A stretch of 64,000 nucleotides of DNA from Comamonas testosteroni ATCC 11996 (lineage in GTDB: Bacteria; Pseudomonadota; Gammaproteobacteria; Burkholderiales; Burkholderiaceae_C), in the NCBI RefSeq assembly GCF_000241525.1, contig NZ_AHIL01000026.1, positions 186,001-250,000 on the forward strand, given 5' to 3'. Positions 62,638-64,000 of this stretch are shown here, piece after piece. The translations under genes and the position numbers were made by a program. The notes below the pieces were generated by a model. The model was given only the letters and a program-made list of their open reading frames with translations. It was not told the origin of the DNA and ran no database searches. Positions within the stretch are counted from its first letter, which is position 1, and each line of letters opens with the position of its first letter.

Positions 62638-64000
62638 GAGCACTGCCCAGACTCCTGTCGCCTATGACGGCCTGCCTGACGGTGCGCGTGGCCGCGCCAT
62701 GCTGGTCATCATTCTGGGACTGACACTGTCGGTGCTGGACAGCAGCATCGTCAATCTGGCCTTGCCCGCCATTGCGCGCGAGCTGCAGGCCAGCTCGGCC
62801 CTGACGCTATGGGTGGTCAACGCCTATCAGCTTGCCGGCCTGGTGCTGCTGCTGCCGCTGGCGGCCCTGGGCGAGCGCCTGGGTTACCGGCGCATCTATC
62901 TGCTGGGCATGACGGTGTTTGTCATTGCATCGGTGGCGGCCACGCTGGCCAGCTCGCTGGGCTCGCTGATTGCAGCGCGCGTGTTTCAAGGCATGGGTGC
63001 GGCCGGCATCATGAGCGTGAACGCGGCTCTGGTGCGCTTGACCTATCCACGTGCCATGCTGGGACGCGGCATGGCCATCAACTCGCTGGTGGTGGCGACC
63101 TCGTCCATGGCGGGGCCTTCGGTGGCCGCCGCCATTCTGTCTGTCGCCAGCTGGCCCTGGCTGTTTGCCATCAATGTGCCGCTGGGCTTGATGACCTTGT
63201 GGATGGGGCGCAAGGCGCTGCCGTCCAACCCCGTTGTGCGCAAGGATGGCGAGCCGATAGCGGCGCTTGACGTATTGCTCAATATTCTGATGTTCACTCT
63301 GCTTTTTCTGGGTGGTGAGCAATTGGGCGTGCGCATGGGGCAGGATCAGGGCGCTGCGGGTAGCCCGCTGATGCCTTCGGGCTGGTGGCTGCTGGGCGCC
63401 GGGCTGGTGGTTGGATATGTCTATCTGCGCCGTCAGTGGCACAAGGCAGCTCCTTTGTTTCCGGTCGATCTGATGCGCATTCCCGTGTTCCGGCTGTCGA
63501 TGTGCGGCTCGGTCTCAGCCTTCTGCGCGCAGATGCTGTCCTATCTGGCCCTGCCGTTCTTGCTCTTGGAGGCGCGCGGTCTGTCACCCATGGAGGCCGG
63601 CATGCTGATCACGGCCTGGCCGCTGGCCACCGTGCTGACGGCGCCGGTGGCCGGGCGCCTGATCGGCAAGTATCCTGACGGACTGCTGGGCGGCATCGGC
63701 ATGGCCATGTTTGCCTGCGGACTGTGGCTGCTGGCGGCCATGCCCATCGATGTCGCGCACTGGGATATGGTCTGGCGCATGCTGCTGGCGGGCAGCGGCT
63801 TCGCGCTCTACCAGTCGCCCAACAATCACACCATCGTCACTTCGGCCCCCATGTCGCGCAGCGGTGCAGCGGGCGGCATGCTGAGTTCTGCCCGCATGAC
63901 CGGACAGACGCTGGGTGCCGTGGTGCTGGCCACCATCTTTGCCATCTCGGGCGGGCATGGCGGCAATGCTGAACTGCTGGCGCTGGCTGTAGCCGGTTGT
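62630..64000 (+). CDS. MFS transporter, DHA2/EmrB-like (partial, runs off the right edge)
   Basis: The frame is open from the ATG at 62630 to the last base, giving 457 residues without a stop. LSVLDSSIVNLALPAIARELQ is the DHA2 signature (given in outline), and GERLGYRRIYLLG is motif A. The start lies inside the Bcr-type gene, so the two are translationally coupled. Typical DHA2 pumps have 14 membrane segments and 460-510 residues, so only the end is missing. It probably exports hydrophobic drugs or metabolites. Confidence 0.9.
   Translation, partial: MTESTAQTPVAYDGLPDGARGRAMLVIILGLTLSVLDSSIVNLALPAIARELQASSALTLWVVNAYQLAGLVLLLPLAALGERLGYRRIYLLGMTVFVIASVAATLASSLGSLIAARVFQGMGAAGIMSVNAALVRLTYPRAMLGRGMAINSLVVATSSMAGPSVAAAILSVASWPWLFAINVPLGLMTLWMGRKALPSNPVVRKDGEPIAALDVLLNILMFTLLFLGGEQLGVRMGQDQGAAGSPLMPSGWWLLGAGLVVGYVYLRRQWHKAAPLFPVDLMRIPVFRLSMCGSVSAFCAQMLSYLALPFLLLEARGLSPMEAGMLITAWPLATVLTAPVAGRLIGKYPDGLLGGIGMAMFACGLWLLAAMPIDVAHWDMVWRMLLAGSGFALYQSPNNHTIVTSAPMSRSGAAGGMLSSARMTGQTLGAVVLATIFAISGGHGGNAELLALAVAGC

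Overview
The window is high-GC DNA from a beta-proteobacterium of the Burkholderiales, most probably Comamonas (C. testosteroni group). The main reason is the protocatechuate 4,5-cleavage (pmd) operon at the left end. A complete isc operon and two families of intergenic repeats that I associate with Comamonadaceae support this. I see no insertion sequence, prophage, CRISPR array or rRNA. The content reads as ordinary chromosome with several accessory metabolic and stress islands.

Layout. 1-4.9 kb: end of a pmd operon (pmdF fragment, a Tat-exported metallo-beta-lactamase-fold protein, pmdD, pmdA, pmdB, pmdC) closed by a strong terminator. 4.9-9.6 kb: an AraC-type regulator divergent from a Baeyer-Villiger monooxygenase, an esterase and a 3-hydroxyacyl-CoA dehydrogenase, which together look like a ketone/alicyclic degradation unit. 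9.9-14.6 kb: aldo/keto reductase, short CoA-transferase, DODA-type dioxygenase and aromatic aminotransferase. 14.8-23.8 kb: uvrB, then iscR-iscS-iscU-iscA-hscB-hscA-fdx, dnaQ and a tRNA-Val(CAC). A candidate IscR site precedes iscR and a terminator-like hairpin separates iscA from hscB.

24-32.6 kb: seven tightly overlapping minus-strand genes (FAD oxidoreductase, DUF1365, Cfa-type methyltransferase, chalcone-isomerase-like, MFS, DUF3833 lipoprotein, SDR), divergent from a TetR regulator with a palindrome between them. This is probably a membrane-lipid modification operon. A GST and an NTF2-like gene follow. 32.7-38.1 kb: an envelope methionine-sulfoxide repair operon msrB-dipZ-msrA, divergent from a two-component system. 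38.6-42.5 kb: a three-subunit periplasmic GMC dehydrogenase with a triheme cytochrome. 42.8-46.8 kb: an Lrp/AsnC regulator with candidate operators, then a PhnD-PhnC-PhnE type ABC importer with a fused permease and a hairpin-rich leader. 46.9-51.5 kb: a large beta-propeller-like lipoprotein and a two-gene RNA-repair operon (ATP-dependent RNA ligase plus HD-polynucleotide kinase).

51.5-55.9 kb: minus-strand housekeeping and accessory genes (CynX-like MFS, nucleoside deaminase, esterase, RlmI-like methyltransferase) and a small unknown gene next to a perfect LexA box. 56.0-64.0 kb: an O6-alkylguanine methyltransferase, a group of SDR, thioesterase and NADP-dependent oxidoreductase genes, a secreted DUF1566-like protein, and two overlapping MFS efflux genes, the second of which runs off the right edge.

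The strongest candidates for a little-described system are the RNA ligase/HD-Pnk operon, the structured leader of the phnD-like operon, the seven-gene lipid-modification operon under TetR rather than an ECF sigma factor, and the LexA-linked unknown gene.
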